Of a DNA stretch of 64,000 bases, positions 15,631 through 25,005 are shown one piece after another. Both the position numbers and the translations under genes were made by a program. Numbering within the stretch: position 1 is the first letter of the stretch; every line of letters begins with the position of its first letter. The stretch is taken from assembly GCF_002005305.1 (NCBI RefSeq), contig NZ_CP014782.1, positions 5,146,001 through 5,210,000 of the forward strand, given 5' to 3'. This DNA comes from Shewanella psychrophila (lineage in GTDB: Bacteria > Pseudomonadota > Gammaproteobacteria > Enterobacterales > Shewanellaceae). The notes beneath the pieces are model-generated. The model saw only the letters and a list, made by a program, of their open reading frames with translations, searched no databases and was not told the origin of the DNA.

Positions 15631-17106
15631 TTAAGCCTCTGATTTTACTCCCGGCTTACGCTTCTGGTGCACTAAGATAAGTGCGATCAGAGATACGGCA
15701 CCTACGGCAATACCCGTGGGCTGACTGAACGACTGAGGTAAGCCCAGTCCTATGCCAGCGGTCATAATGTAGGACACGGTCACACTCGTTCCACCAATAG
15801 CAGGTAAGCTCACTATCCAATGGAAAGCGCCTCTGTCGAACAGATACTTAGTGGCGAGCCAGAGTACGCTGGTCGACAGCAGCATGTTCGAGAAGGCGAA
15901 GTATCGCCAGATAAGCGTGAAATCGATCTTAGTCATAAAGTAGGCTATGACCAGAATAGGCACAGCAACCAAGAGACGATTACGAATGTTTTGAGGGATT
16001 CTAAAGGCATCGATTATGGTCAATCGCAGAGATCTAAACGCCGTATCCCCGGAAGTGATCGGGAAAACAGCCACAGCGATAATCGCCATTATGCCACCAG
16101 CAACACCAAGGTAGGTTGTCGCCACTTGGTTAACCACCATTCCCGGACCACCTAGGTCCAGTACAGATTTAAGCTCCACGTAACCGCCTGGGAATGCTGC
16201 GATACCGGCCAGTGCCCATACACAAGCAACAATGCCTTCACACATCATGGCGCCATAGTAGACTGGACGGACATATTTTTCATTGGTCAGACAGCGAGCC
16301 ATTATCGGCGCCTGAGTCGAGTGGAAACCACTTATAGCACCACAGGTAATGGTCACAAATAGCAGAGGCCAAACCGGCAGTCCATCGGGATTTGGTTCCA
16401 ACAGATCATTGTTATAATGGCTATGATCGAAGTAGGCGAAGATGTCTCCCACCTCAGGTAGCTGAGGGGCACTAATCAATAACGCCACACCGATAGACAC
16501 AGTCATGACTATCATCAAGAGACCAAATATCGGGTAAAGCTTAGTGATGATCTTATCGATAGGCAGCATGGTTGCCAGGAAATAATAGGCCAGAATTAAT
16601 AATACCCAGAAGGTGTTGTTCGCGAGAATAGTTCCTTTGAAGTAATCTAAGTTACTCAGTAATCCCGCGGGGCTCATGATGAAGACTACGCCAACGAAGA
16701 ACAGCAGCATGGCGGTAAAGATAAGCATCACGCCTTTAGCGTACACATTGAAATAGCGTCCGGCTATCTCGGGAAGACTCTTCCCATCCTCTTTGATGCT
16801 GAGCACACCAGAGAAATAATCATGGACCGCACCGCCTATGATGTTACCTAAAACGATCCACACCAGAGCGATTGGACCATAAATAGCACCTAAGATGGGG
16901 CCGAAAATCGGGCCAACACCGGCAATATTGAGGAACTGAATTAAAAAGGCTTTCACCGGATGGACTTCGACATAGTCGACGCCATCGGCAAAGCGAGTTT
17001 GAGGGGTCTTCGCATTCTTGTCGATCCCGGCCTGACGTTCTACAAACGGACTGTAGAACTTATAAGCGAGTAGCAACAAGGCAATGCAGATAATGAATAT
17101 AAGCAT
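15631..17106 (-). CDS. cstA: CstA-family carbon starvation protein (peptide/pyruvate transporter)
   Basis: Integral membrane protein of 491 aa with about 12-14 hydrophobic segments. Family signatures are present: HPVKAFLIQFLNIAGVGPIFGPILGA, GAVHDYFSGVLSIKEDGKSLPEI, GAISGFHSTQAPIMARCL and FPITSGDTAFRSLRL. E. coli CstA and BtsT are about 700 aa; this shorter form lacks part of the C-terminal region and belongs to the compact subgroup common in marine Proteobacteria. Members take up peptides or pyruvate during carbon limitation. It stands alone, with a palindrome about 100 bp upstream that may be regulatory. Confidence 0.93.
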   Translation of the reverse strand: MLIFIICIALLLLAYKFYSPFVERQAGIDKNAKTPQTRFADGVDYVEVHPVKAFLIQFLNIAGVGPIFGPILGAIYGPIALVWIVLGNIIGGAVHDYFSGVLSIKEDGKSLPEIAGRYFNVYAKGVMLIFTAMLLFFVGVVFIMSPAGLLSNLDYFKGTILANNTFWVLLILAYYFLATMLPIDKIITKLYPIFGLLMIVMTVSIGVALLISAPQLPEVGDIFAYFDHSHYNNDLLEPNPDGLPVWPLLFVTITCGAISGFHSTQAPIMARCLTNEKYVRPVYYGAMMCEGIVACVWALAGIAAFPGGYVELKSVLDLGGPGMVVNQVATTYLGVAGGIMAIIAVAVFPITSGDTAFRSLRLTIIDAFRIPQNIRNRLLVAVPILVIAYFMTKIDFTLIWRYFAFSNMLLSTSVLWLATKYLFDRGAFHWIVSLPAIGGTSVTVSYIMTAGIGLGLPQSFSQPTGIAVGAVSLIALILVHQKRKPGVKSEA

Positions 17107-17480
17107 TTTTTATCATCCATACTTTTTATAGGGTACATTTACCGCTACGAGTGTCTGCCAGTTGGGACATGAGGTCAAGTAACAAGATGTTATACCAAGG
17201 TCTAACTTGATCAAGCTCAAAGCTTGATATAGCGGGCTTTTAAGGCCTCAGCATAGTAGAAGAAATGGGATGATATGAAACGCTAAGCAAACGTGAAGCT
17301 GAAATAACAAAGAAAATCACAAGCCTCTGGTACTTAACCTTAAATAATACCAAACAATCCATTTTTTGGACTCAAAAAAAGTAATAATGAGGCCCATAAA
17401 TCGATACAAACCTCACCCTTAGCTTATTGCGTTTATCTCGGTTTACTGCATTTTTACTCGCTTATTAAGCTTATATTTAT
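17107..17480. promoter_or_regulatory. cstA upstream region with an 8-bp palindrome
   Basis: 374 bp without a gene. At 17210-17228 ATCAAGCT and AGCTTGAT face each other across CAA, about 104 bp upstream of cstA. It could be an operator. Nothing else recognisable was seen; the rest is AT-rich. Confidence 0.45.
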
Positions 17481-18350
17481 TTACTGCGTCAGCGAAGAAA
17501 TACTGCCGATAGCTCGAATAAATCGGCTTTCTACCGCTGGTGAATGGTCGAACTGCTCGAACCCACTAGCCATAACACCATCTAACCGAGAGAGTCGGTC
17601 ATCCAACGACGGGTGTGTCTTAAACATCATCGCCATGCCTGCATCGTCTGGATTTATCATCTGCAACGAGTGTAATACGGCGGGTAAACCATAGGGATCA
17701 TAACCGGCTCTCGCGGCTAACACGACGCCCATGGCATCGGATTCAAATTCATCTTCTTTATCTAAGCCTCGAATGTATATTTCTGTGCCCGCGGTAACTA
17801 GCTTAAGGGACTGAGTATCTTCCTCTTTGGCCGTTAATATCACACTGGTGATGTCTGTCAATGCACTCATGCCACTACTTTTCTTCAAGGCATTTAGATG
17901 ATGACGACGCAGCACATGAGATATCTCATGGCCAAGCACACCCGCCAATTCAGCCTCATTATTGAGTCTGAGCAATAAGCCTTTAGTGATCACTATGTAG
18001 CCACCTGGCGCAGCGAAGGCATTGATACTCATGTCATCCATCACGGCAAAGCTCCAGGGCAAATCCGGCCGTTCCGAATGCATACTTACCCAGCGACCCA
18101 CCTTGTTGACATAGCTCTGCACATCTTGGTTTGGTAGTAAGGGAGCAACACCGAGCAAGTTAGTGGCAATCTCTTGTCCTAGAAGGATTTCGGCTTCCTC
18201 ATCCACATTCGTCAATGCATCAGAGGTATGCCCTATGGCAGAAAGGCTCTTACCTATATCGATATTATTAATCACTAAGCCCTGAGTCGAGCAAGCACTG
18301 CAAACGACTGTCGTCATCAACAATATGAAAGTTAGCCTTAGTGTTTTCAT
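17481..18350 (-). CDS. M48-family zinc metalloprotease, lipoprotein
   Basis: 289 aa. An N-terminal lipoprotein signal (lipobox CSAC) is followed by a linker and a peptidase M48 domain with the zinc motif HEISHVLRRHH and the upstream NAFAAPGGYIVITKGLL. The third ligand Glu is in DEFESDAMGV. It resembles BepA/LoiP-type periplasmic proteases that act on outer-membrane proteins, without the TPR half of BepA. Its ATG overlaps the stop of the SH3 protein gene by 4 nt, so it is the last gene of a tightly packed operon. Confidence 0.9.
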   Translation of the reverse strand: MKTLRLTFILLMTTVVCSACSTQGLVINNIDIGKSLSAIGHTSDALTNVDEEAEILLGQEIATNLLGVAPLLPNQDVQSYVNKVGRWVSMHSERPDLPWSFAVMDDMSINAFAAPGGYIVITKGLLLRLNNEAELAGVLGHEISHVLRRHHLNALKKSSGMSALTDITSVILTAKEEDTQSLKLVTAGTEIYIRGLDKEDEFESDAMGVVLAARAGYDPYGLPAVLHSLQMINPDDAGMAMMFKTHPSLDDRLSRLDGVMASGFEQFDHSPAVESRFIRAIGSISSLTQ

Positions 18351-18958
18351 GACTTATCTCCCAAGGTTTCCTCAGAAACGTTGTCGGAGCTAGGTGCAGA
18401 CACTTCGGCTGAAACAGTCACATAATCTTGCTGCTGCTCATTGAGACTCTCATCCCTAGCAAAAGATTGTGCATCCTCCCCTGATACAGCGAAGGATTGC
18501 ATGGTCTTGAATGCATAAGGGTTAGGACTTGGTTCGGAAAACTTATTTTCGTCGAGTCCGCGAGAGGCTGTAGTGACAGTGCTGCCGCTGCTTCCCGTAG
18601 TCACTAGGTTAAATACCTGCTTGGTACCAGAAAAAGAGTCCGAAGATGGTACCGACTGAAGGTCATAACGCACACTGAACATCTTTACCCAACCAGTCAT
18701 TGCTTCGGCCTGAATCTCCAACCAACTGGATTGCCTAGACAGCACATCGACAGGTAATGCCTCGGCCAATACCTTAAGCGTGTTCGCATCGCTATAGGGC
18801 TTAGCTTTTAGCTCTGTATCACGCACTAAGCTGGCTTTATCCCCACTGGTTATCTCCTGGCTAGCCAGCTTTTGACTGAAGATGCTGCTGGTCATCGCCA
18901 TTAGGGGCAATACCAGCAAAAATGATATTCGTTTTTGCTTCATTAAAGATTTTTTCAT
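18347..18958 (-). CDS. Secreted SH3-domain (SH3b-like) protein
   Basis: 203 aa with an N-terminal signal-type hydrophobic segment. Residues about 43-100 look like a bacterial SH3 domain: LVRDTELKAKPYSDANTLKV, then SSWLEIQAEAMTGWVKMFSV. The rest is low-complexity, rich in Ser, Thr and Glu, and probably unstructured. Bacterial SH3 domains usually bind cell-wall or partner-protein ligands. The start overlaps the cyclase stop by 1 nt and its end overlaps the M48 gene by 4 nt, so it is translated with them. Confidence 0.8.
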   Translation of the reverse strand: MKKSLMKQKRISFLLVLPLMAMTSSIFSQKLASQEITSGDKASLVRDTELKAKPYSDANTLKVLAEALPVDVLSRQSSWLEIQAEAMTGWVKMFSVRYDLQSVPSSDSFSGTKQVFNLVTTGSSGSTVTTASRGLDENKFSEPSPNPYAFKTMQSFAVSGEDAQSFARDESLNEQQQDYVTVSAEVSAPSSDNVSEETLGDKS

Positions 18959-20826
18959 TAGACTCTCTCCCTATTTACAGGGCATTCCAAATCAGAAAAA
19001 TCATCAGCCTCTGTTGGTGCAAACAACTCAACATCTTGTGCCCGACCTTTAACTTTATAAAAACCGAATGGTTCGAAATCAAAATGCTCGCCACAAAGTG
19101 TCTTGGTGTCACTGGACACCAAGATCCTAGAGACCCCCTTGGTCAATCCTTCGATCCTACTCGCCAAATTAACCGTATCGCCAATGGCGGTATATTCCTT
19201 ACGTTGGTCTGAGCCAATAAGCCCGACAACGGCCGGGCCAGAGTGTATGCCAATGCCAACGTCAAAATTGGCATCTTGCTCACCCAACTCTTGTTTAAAC
19301 TGCTGCAGCACCTCAGCCATTTCGAGGGCGGCTTTTACGGCATTAACCGCATGTTGCTGGTCATCTAACGGTGCCCCCCAAAATGCCATGATGCAGTCGC
19401 CGATAAACTTGTCCAATGACCCACCATGTTTGAAAACGACCGCTACCTGCAAGGTAAAGTAACGGTTCAACAGGCTAACCACTTCCTGGGGTGAGCGATT
19501 TTCAGACAGGCTGGTAAAGCCACGAATATCGGAAAAAAGGACAGATATCTCCCTACTCTCTCCCTCACGACTGAGGCCCTCACTGGACACCAGCTCTTTC
19601 ACTACCAGCGGGTTAACGAAGCGACTGAAAAGCCTGATAGCCTTCATCCTAGATTGACGTTCGAGCAAATATTCCCGTAGCGCCAAAGAGAAGTAATACA
19701 GCCACACCAACACCAGCGGCGTCAGTAAATGCAGTAAAAGTAACTGACTCAGAAATAGATAGCTGACCAATAACGCCAGCACACTAGCACTCAGAAGTGA
19801 TACCCCAACAGAAATGGCGTTGACTCTAAGCAGGAAGCAAATATACACAGACACAATCGAACCCAGAGATATCAGCAGATAACTCCACATCGGTAGGAGA
19901 GTCATATAGCGCTGATTTTTGAGGTTATCAATGGCGGTAGCGAGAATATCTAAACCGGAATACAGGCTATCTATAGGCGTGACTCGAATATCATGCAACG
20001 CCGAGGCGTCTGCACCTATGATGACGATCTTCCCCGCTAATTCACCTGGATCCCGCAGCGGCATTTCTCGGTTAAAATCATCATAGAGGTCGGCATAGGA
20101 AAATCGTCGATAGGGATTCTTAGTACCACTCCATGACAATACAATATGTTCAAGTTCTGGTACCTCATAACCGAGTGAACTGACCACCTTTGCCGGGAGC
20201 GAAGGCATCAACCAGCCATATAGGTTCTGGTAGACATCATATCTGCGCCCCACGCCATCACTGTCGTTAAGAAAGTTAACCGTGCCCAGACGCCAATACT
20301 GAGTTGATACCGCAAGAGGAGGCATGAGGGCCGCTCTAGCATTTGGGAGCGCCAATTCCGTTTTGACCAAACCGACCTGCTGGGCAATTTGTGACAATTG
20401 TGGGCCATTTTTATCTTGTTCAGAGGAGAGCCTGACTAGGGCGAAGAAGATGTTTTCCTTACCCGCTAATGCCTGATTAAACATGGCATCGCTTTCGGTC
20501 CGGTAGAGATCCCGTTCGACGAAAGAGAGATCGAACACTATAGCTGCAGGGTTTTGTTTACTGATCCCCTCTATCATCTCGCCATGCACAGAGCGCGGCC
20601 AAAACCAGCTACCAACCTTATCTTCCATACGAGCCAAGCTGGCATCATCGATGTTGACTATCACAACATCGGGATCAGGCTCTGTACTCCTGGCATGTAT
20701 CTTTACTAGAAAATCAGAGACCCCGAACTCCAATGGGTGTAACGCCTGCAGCCAGAGTGTCTCGATACAAACCAAGAATAAGACAAATACAGTGAACACA
20801 TTGAGGAAGCTACCGCTGTTAGTCAT
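18958..20826 (-). CDS. Class III adenylate/guanylate cyclase with CHASE2 sensor
   Basis: Membrane-bound receptor cyclase of 622 aa. An N-terminal membrane helix leads to an extracytoplasmic CHASE2 domain (about 35-330; DPDVVIVNIDDASLA, GKIVIIGADASALHDIRVTP). Three membrane helices follow at about 320-390, then a cytoplasmic class III cyclase domain. Metal-binding FSDIRGFTSLSE and DKFIGDCIMAFWGAP are intact, as is AIGDTVNLASRIEGL. The Lys in DKFIGD and the Asp in IGDTVN fit ATP use, so cAMP is the likely product. Second gene of the four-gene operon starting with the HD-GYP protein 14 nt upstream. Confidence 0.93.
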   Translation of the reverse strand: MTNSGSFLNVFTVFVLFLVCIETLWLQALHPLEFGVSDFLVKIHARSTEPDPDVVIVNIDDASLARMEDKVGSWFWPRSVHGEMIEGISKQNPAAIVFDLSFVERDLYRTESDAMFNQALAGKENIFFALVRLSSEQDKNGPQLSQIAQQVGLVKTELALPNARAALMPPLAVSTQYWRLGTVNFLNDSDGVGRRYDVYQNLYGWLMPSLPAKVVSSLGYEVPELEHIVLSWSGTKNPYRRFSYADLYDDFNREMPLRDPGELAGKIVIIGADASALHDIRVTPIDSLYSGLDILATAIDNLKNQRYMTLLPMWSYLLISLGSIVSVYICFLLRVNAISVGVSLLSASVLALLVSYLFLSQLLLLHLLTPLVLVWLYYFSLALREYLLERQSRMKAIRLFSRFVNPLVVKELVSSEGLSREGESREISVLFSDIRGFTSLSENRSPQEVVSLLNRYFTLQVAVVFKHGGSLDKFIGDCIMAFWGAPLDDQQHAVNAVKAALEMAEVLQQFKQELGEQDANFDVGIGIHSGPAVVGLIGSDQRKEYTAIGDTVNLASRIEGLTKGVSRILVSSDTKTLCGEHFDFEPFGFYKVKGRAQDVELFAPTEADDFSDLECPVNRERV

Positions 20827-20840
20827 CTCTTCGCTTATCG

Positions 20841-22457
20841 CTAAGTTAAGTAACCAGGGATCTTAGATTCATCTACCTCATCAATCTGCACATCATCCAT
20901 ATACTCATTGGCATATTGCAGATAGACTTTTTTACCCACAAAGATGCGGAACAAGTCTGGGTCTATATGGCCATTGAGACTAAACTTTCCAAGAATAAAC
21001 AAGGACTCGGATAAGGTTTTACCTGCCTTATAGGGCCTATCTTTCGCGGTTAGGGCTTCAAAAATATCGGCAATAGCCATGATTCTGGCCTGTACCGACA
21101 TATCTTCGCCACGCAGGCCTCTTGGATAACCTTTCCCGTCCATGCGCTCATGATGCCCGCCGGCATATTCTGGAATATCTTGTAGATGGGACGGCCAAGG
21201 CAGAGTTTCCAGCATACGTATGGTGACCGAAATATGGTTATTGATAATTTTACGCTCATCCCCCGTCAGGGTGCCGCCGCGGATCTGCAGGTTTTCGACC
21301 TCGTTGTCTGTCAGCAAAGTCTGTGTGACCCCCTTATAATCGACCCAAGTCCCACTGGCTATCGACAAGACCCGCTCCAGATCTTCATCTTTCATACGTT
21401 CACAGCCGATATTGGCATGGGCTAAGAAGTCCCGGTCGCTTCTAAGTGACTCCAGCTCATGGTGTAACTCTTGAGTCAGTTGTGATGACATGGTCTCTTG
21501 GACAAGTTGCTTTAAATAGCGGATCTCGGCATCGCGGCCCATAATTTCAAAACGCGCATCGATCAAGTCAATACGATCGAAGATAGTCTGTAGCTTGGTC
21601 GCTTTCTCTATGACGTGCACCGGGGTGGTGATCTTGCCGCAGTCGTGCAACATACCCGCTAACCAGAGTTCATACCTTTCATTTTCTGACATGGAGAAAT
21701 CTTTAAGCGGTCCCTCCTCGATGCCTTGTACTGCATCGGCCAACATCATGGTTAACTTAGGGACTTGCTGACAATGTCTGCCAGTATTTGCGGATTTTTC
21801 ATCTATCCCTATGTTGATTAAGTTAACCAATGACTCGAGTAGATCCTCCAATTGCAAAATCAGATCTTGATTGGTAATGGCTATGGCAGCCTGGGAGGAG
21901 AGTGCTTCGATAAATATCTGATCAGTCTCTGAAAACGTTTGAATTGTATCTGTATTGCAATCAACAGAGTTGATCAATTGCAACACCCCTACTAGCTCTG
22001 AATTATGATCTAGCATGGGTACGGCTAGTAGAGACTGGCAGTGATAATCATAGACTTCATCGAATCGTCGCATGCCAGAGAAGTTAAAGATGGGCGTGTC
22101 ATAAACATGTTCGATATTGACCGACTCTTTACGATTAGCAGCGTAAGCAACAACCGCCTCTAAATTTGCCTCGCCGTTATCCAGGGAAAGCGGGATAGCT
22201 CGCATCTTATCTGACTTCTCTTGGCTGCCGCCAAAATGCAGATCCAAAGAGCTGTTTATCAGGATATCGAACTCGAGAAATTTTTTATCCCCGCTGACAC
22301 GGTAAAGCGTACCGCCATCGGCATTGGTGATCTTCTTCGCCGTTTGTAAAATTCTCTCTAGCAAGAGTTTTACATTCTTGATGTCGTTGAGCGCGATACT
22401 TAAGGTCGTAAGATGCTGTAACCTTTCTTCAATTTGTTTATTACTGAGTTCAGACAT
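20841..22457 (-). CDS. GAF plus HD-GYP domain protein (cyclic-di-GMP phosphodiesterase type)
   Basis: About 538 aa from the ATG at 22457; a TTG at 22475 is possible. Residues about 15-200 form a GAF sensor domain (DGGTLYRVSGDKKFLEFDI, LLAVPMLDHNSELVGVLQLIN). The C-terminal half is an HD-GYP domain: MLHDCGKITTPVHV and HHERMDGKGYPRGL. HD-GYP enzymes cleave cyclic di-GMP. About 110 residues lie between the HDCGK box and the second half, somewhat more than usual. No membrane segment is seen. It heads an operon with the CHASE2 cyclase, the SH3 protein and the M48 protease. Confidence 0.92.
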   Translation of the reverse strand: MSELSNKQIEERLQHLTTLSIALNDIKNVKLLLERILQTAKKITNADGGTLYRVSGDKKFLEFDILINSSLDLHFGGSQEKSDKMRAIPLSLDNGEANLEAVVAYAANRKESVNIEHVYDTPIFNFSGMRRFDEVYDYHCQSLLAVPMLDHNSELVGVLQLINSVDCNTDTIQTFSETDQIFIEALSSQAAIAITNQDLILQLEDLLESLVNLINIGIDEKSANTGRHCQQVPKLTMMLADAVQGIEEGPLKDFSMSENERYELWLAGMLHDCGKITTPVHVIEKATKLQTIFDRIDLIDARFEIMGRDAEIRYLKQLVQETMSSQLTQELHHELESLRSDRDFLAHANIGCERMKDEDLERVLSIASGTWVDYKGVTQTLLTDNEVENLQIRGGTLTGDERKIINNHISVTIRMLETLPWPSHLQDIPEYAGGHHERMDGKGYPRGLRGEDMSVQARIMAIADIFEALTAKDRPYKAGKTLSESLFILGKFSLNGHIDPDLFRIFVGKKVYLQYANEYMDDVQIDEVDESKIPGYLT

Positions 22458-22786
22458 GTTGAAAACCACATACAATAAGAAAATCGGAAGTGAAACCTAG
22501 CCCTATTCCAACGCACTTTTCTTATTCCCCACCTTACTCATATAGTCGCAAAGCCAGGTACAGTCAAACTCCCGAGCCCTAGAAAACCAGTGAAATGAGC
22601 ACTCTATTGTTAGGCAATATGTTAAGTAGGAAAAATCAGGAGGGAGGAATAAAAAGATGAATAGCAAAAGAGAAAGTTTTGCCTCTTATACCGATTGGTA
22701 TCAACCAGAGAAAGAGGCTTAATTAAAACTCAAACAAAGAATTGAATTTCTCACCATTCCCAGAGAAATTAGGTGTTCAGCACGGG
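22458..22786. other. Intergenic stretch with a nested hairpin
   Basis: Upstream region of the HD-GYP operon and downstream region of the coiled-coil protein gene. The only structure seen is a nested palindrome at 22681-22718 (GCCTCTT facing AAGAGGC, with ATACC-GATT-GGTAT inside). No ORF worth listing. Confidence 0.5.
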
Positions 22787-23353
22787 TTATAACGAATTGA
22801 TTCCCACAGTTCGCGCATCAACTAATTGCGCCTTTAGCCTTGCATTAGCCTTTTCTAGTAATGTGTTATCCGCTTTCATATCGTCTAATTCGGCTTGAAG
22901 GCTTAGCAGCTTGCTTATGGTGGTATTTTTTTCCTTTATCACCTTCTCTTCTTTCTCTTTAGAGTTTGCCAACTTAACTTTAAGTTCGCTGATCATAGTC
23001 ATCAATCTTTGGATATCTGCAGATTTAGCTATGCCTTGATCACTACCGACCTCTGTCTCTGTCGATTTCCCCTCTTCCATCAAGTCATCGGCTTTTTCCT
23101 TCAGAAAATGATAGCCAATCCTCACTCCGAAGAAGAGGCAAGTGAAAAAGAACACCAGAATATATTGATTATCAGCAACAGAAGCTAACGCCGCATTGGC
23201 TCTCGCCAAAAAGTCGCCATCGCTAGTGAAGAAAGTGGTGAATAACTGGTTATGCCAGAATAACCAGATCAAGACATAGGTAAGCAAGAATCTAGGAGCG
23301 ATTTTTTGATTTTCATTAAAAACCAACACTGATTTTATTATTTTAACAGACAT
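22787..23353 (-). CDS. Membrane protein with C-terminal coiled coil, unknown function
   Basis: 188 aa. Two membrane helices, about residues 22-42 (FLLTYVLIWLFWHNQLFTTFF) and 62-82 (YILVFFFTCLFFGVRIG), are separated by a short loop. Then comes a charged cytoplasmic part from about 85, whose last 80 residues have the heptad pattern of a coiled coil (LKVKLANSKEKEEKVIKEK, LLEKANARLKAQL). No family recognised. It stands alone on the minus strand. A role as a structural or anchoring protein is a guess. Confidence 0.75.
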   Translation of the reverse strand: MSVKIIKSVLVFNENQKIAPRFLLTYVLIWLFWHNQLFTTFFTSDGDFLARANAALASVADNQYILVFFFTCLFFGVRIGYHFLKEKADDLMEEGKSTETEVGSDQGIAKSADIQRLMTMISELKVKLANSKEKEEKVIKEKNTTISKLLSLQAELDDMKADNTLLEKANARLKAQLVDARTVGINSL

Positions 23354-23531
23354 AAAAATTCCTTTTTTTGAATAATGCCAGCTTTACACATCCCTTTCAA
23401 GAAGACTTAATTAACAATTACTTGCAAGACGTTACTTAGTTCAATTTTGAGTCAATGAACATAAGAATAGCCAAGATAAGCACAAGCTCATATAGTATGA
23501 AGACCTAAATAAAATCCCCAAAGGAAATAAC

Positions 23532-24191
23532 ATGCAACTCTATATCGGCAATAAAAACTACTCTAGTTGGTCACTACGTGCTTGGTTGATGGCTGCTAAA
23601 TCCGGTATAGATTTCGAAGAGGTCATGTTAAAACTCGATACCCCCAGCTTCTATCAACAATTAAAAGGGATATCACCAACCTTAAGGGTGCCAACCTTAG
23701 TAGACGGCGATGTCACAGTCTGGGACTCATTAGCCATCTGTGAATATCTCAATGATACTTACCTAGCGGGTGAGGCATGGCCTAGTGATCCTAAGCAAAA
23801 AGCTAAAGCCCGTTCGATAGCCAATGAAATGCATTCGGGCTTTAACGCTGTGCGTAATGAGCTGCCAATGAATATTCGAGCCACACGTTGCCTTCAACTT
23901 AGTGACACGGCGAAACAAGACATTAAACGTATAGATGCTATTTGGTCACAGCAAATGCTGGAATGTAATACTGCCGATACGGGTGGCTGGTTGTTCGGTA
24001 ATTGGTCAATCGCCGACATGATGTTCGCCCCTGTGGTTATGCGTTTTCGCACCTACGGCATCATAGTCTCTGATGCCTCCCGCCGATATATGGCACATGT
24101 CGCTGAGTGCCCGACAATGCAGCGCTGGATGGCCGACGCCTTAAAAGAAACCGATATCGTCGATGCCGACGAAGCAGGCGTTGAGCTTTGA
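23532..24191 (+). CDS. Glutathione S-transferase family protein
   Basis: 219 aa, cytoplasmic. The N-terminal thioredoxin-like domain begins MQLYIGNKNYSSWSLRAWL, where a Ser in the SSWSLR segment is the probable catalytic residue. The glutathione-binding TLRVPTLVDGDVTVWDSLAI follows, with the cis-Pro before T and the D-S pair. The C-terminal helical domain runs from about 85. It is like the GSTs next to maleylacetoacetate isomerases in many marine bacteria, but no specific substrate can be set. AAAGGAAAT precedes the ATG. Confidence 0.92.
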   Translation: MQLYIGNKNYSSWSLRAWLMAAKSGIDFEEVMLKLDTPSFYQQLKGISPTLRVPTLVDGDVTVWDSLAICEYLNDTYLAGEAWPSDPKQKAKARSIANEMHSGFNAVRNELPMNIRATRCLQLSDTAKQDIKRIDAIWSQQMLECNTADTGGWLFGNWSIADMMFAPVVMRFRTYGIIVSDASRRYMAHVAECPTMQRWMADALKETDIVDADEAGVEL

Positions 24192-24237
24192 TTTATCCCG
24201 ATAGGTATTCGACATAGCAAACAGATAGACTAAGCCA

Positions 24238-24273
24238 TGAGTGGGGCCGTAAACAGGCCTCATTTTTTAGGTC
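24238..24273 (+). terminator. Terminator after the GST gene
   Basis: A hairpin with GGCC/GGCC as core (TGAGTGGGGCC against GGCCTCA) and a run of six T, about 45 bp after the stop. Confidence 0.65.
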
Positions 24274-24439
24274 TAAACAGCCAGAATTAACCAGCAATCA
24301 CTGCTCCCATTAGCAAAATTAAAAACAACTTCCCTTCAAATCCCCCAATCTGAGCTAACTTTAATTAATATTAACCAGTAGTTGAATCAATCTTAGAAAT
24401 AAAATAAGTAATCAGAATTTCATCATAGGCCACTGATTT

Positions 24440-24988
24440 ATGAACAAAACATTTCCCATGATAATTATTTTTATACTCTTAGTACTTTTGTCATCTAACT
24501 GCTTCCCATACTCAGGCATTACTTTTACTCAAGGGGAAATCAAACCAAGATGGGATGGCTGGGAAGAACCGCACTCAGGAACTGCTTATCGTCTGGCATA
24601 TGTCTACAATTTTGAGATGGATGAGAACGTATTAACCAGACACAATATCGACTTTAATTTGGAGTTTGCCTATCACCACTGGGAAGATTTTCTCTATTCA
24701 GATAAAAACGGTGGTTCGGTCACTCCTACACTCAAATACCAGCTCTATTTCGACTTCGTCACTCTTTACTTAGAGGCAGGCATAGGTATCACTTACATCA
24801 ACGACCAAATCTATGCAGACAGAGACATGGGCTCAAACTGGCAATTTGAAGACAAACTAGGCTTGGGGGTTATCTTGTTCGAACATCACCAAATTGGTTT
24901 CTCTTTTATCCATTACTCCAATGCTAACTTCTCCAATACCAATGATGGCTTAAACGCCATTGGCTTTAGCTACGGCTACTTCTGGTAA
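24440..24988 (+). CDS. PagL-like lipid A 3-O-deacylase
   Basis: 182 aa with a signal peptide and a beta-barrel-like pattern of alternating hydrophobic residues ending in an aromatic residue (YGYFW), as in outer-membrane proteins. Near the C-terminus, IGFSFIHYSNANFSNTNDGLN matches the active-site region of PagL (His-Ser dyad in HYSNA), and a Glu in WQFEDKLGLG is placed for the third residue. PagL removes the 3-O-acyl chain from lipid A in the outer membrane. Overall similarity outside the motif cannot be measured here. Confidence 0.75.
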   Translation: MNKTFPMIIIFILLVLLSSNCFPYSGITFTQGEIKPRWDGWEEPHSGTAYRLAYVYNFEMDENVLTRHNIDFNLEFAYHHWEDFLYSDKNGGSVTPTLKYQLYFDFVTLYLEAGIGITYINDQIYADRDMGSNWQFEDKLGLGVILFEHHQIGFSFIHYSNANFSNTNDGLNAIGFSYGYFW

Positions 24989-25005
24989 GCATCAGTCATT
25001 GAACA

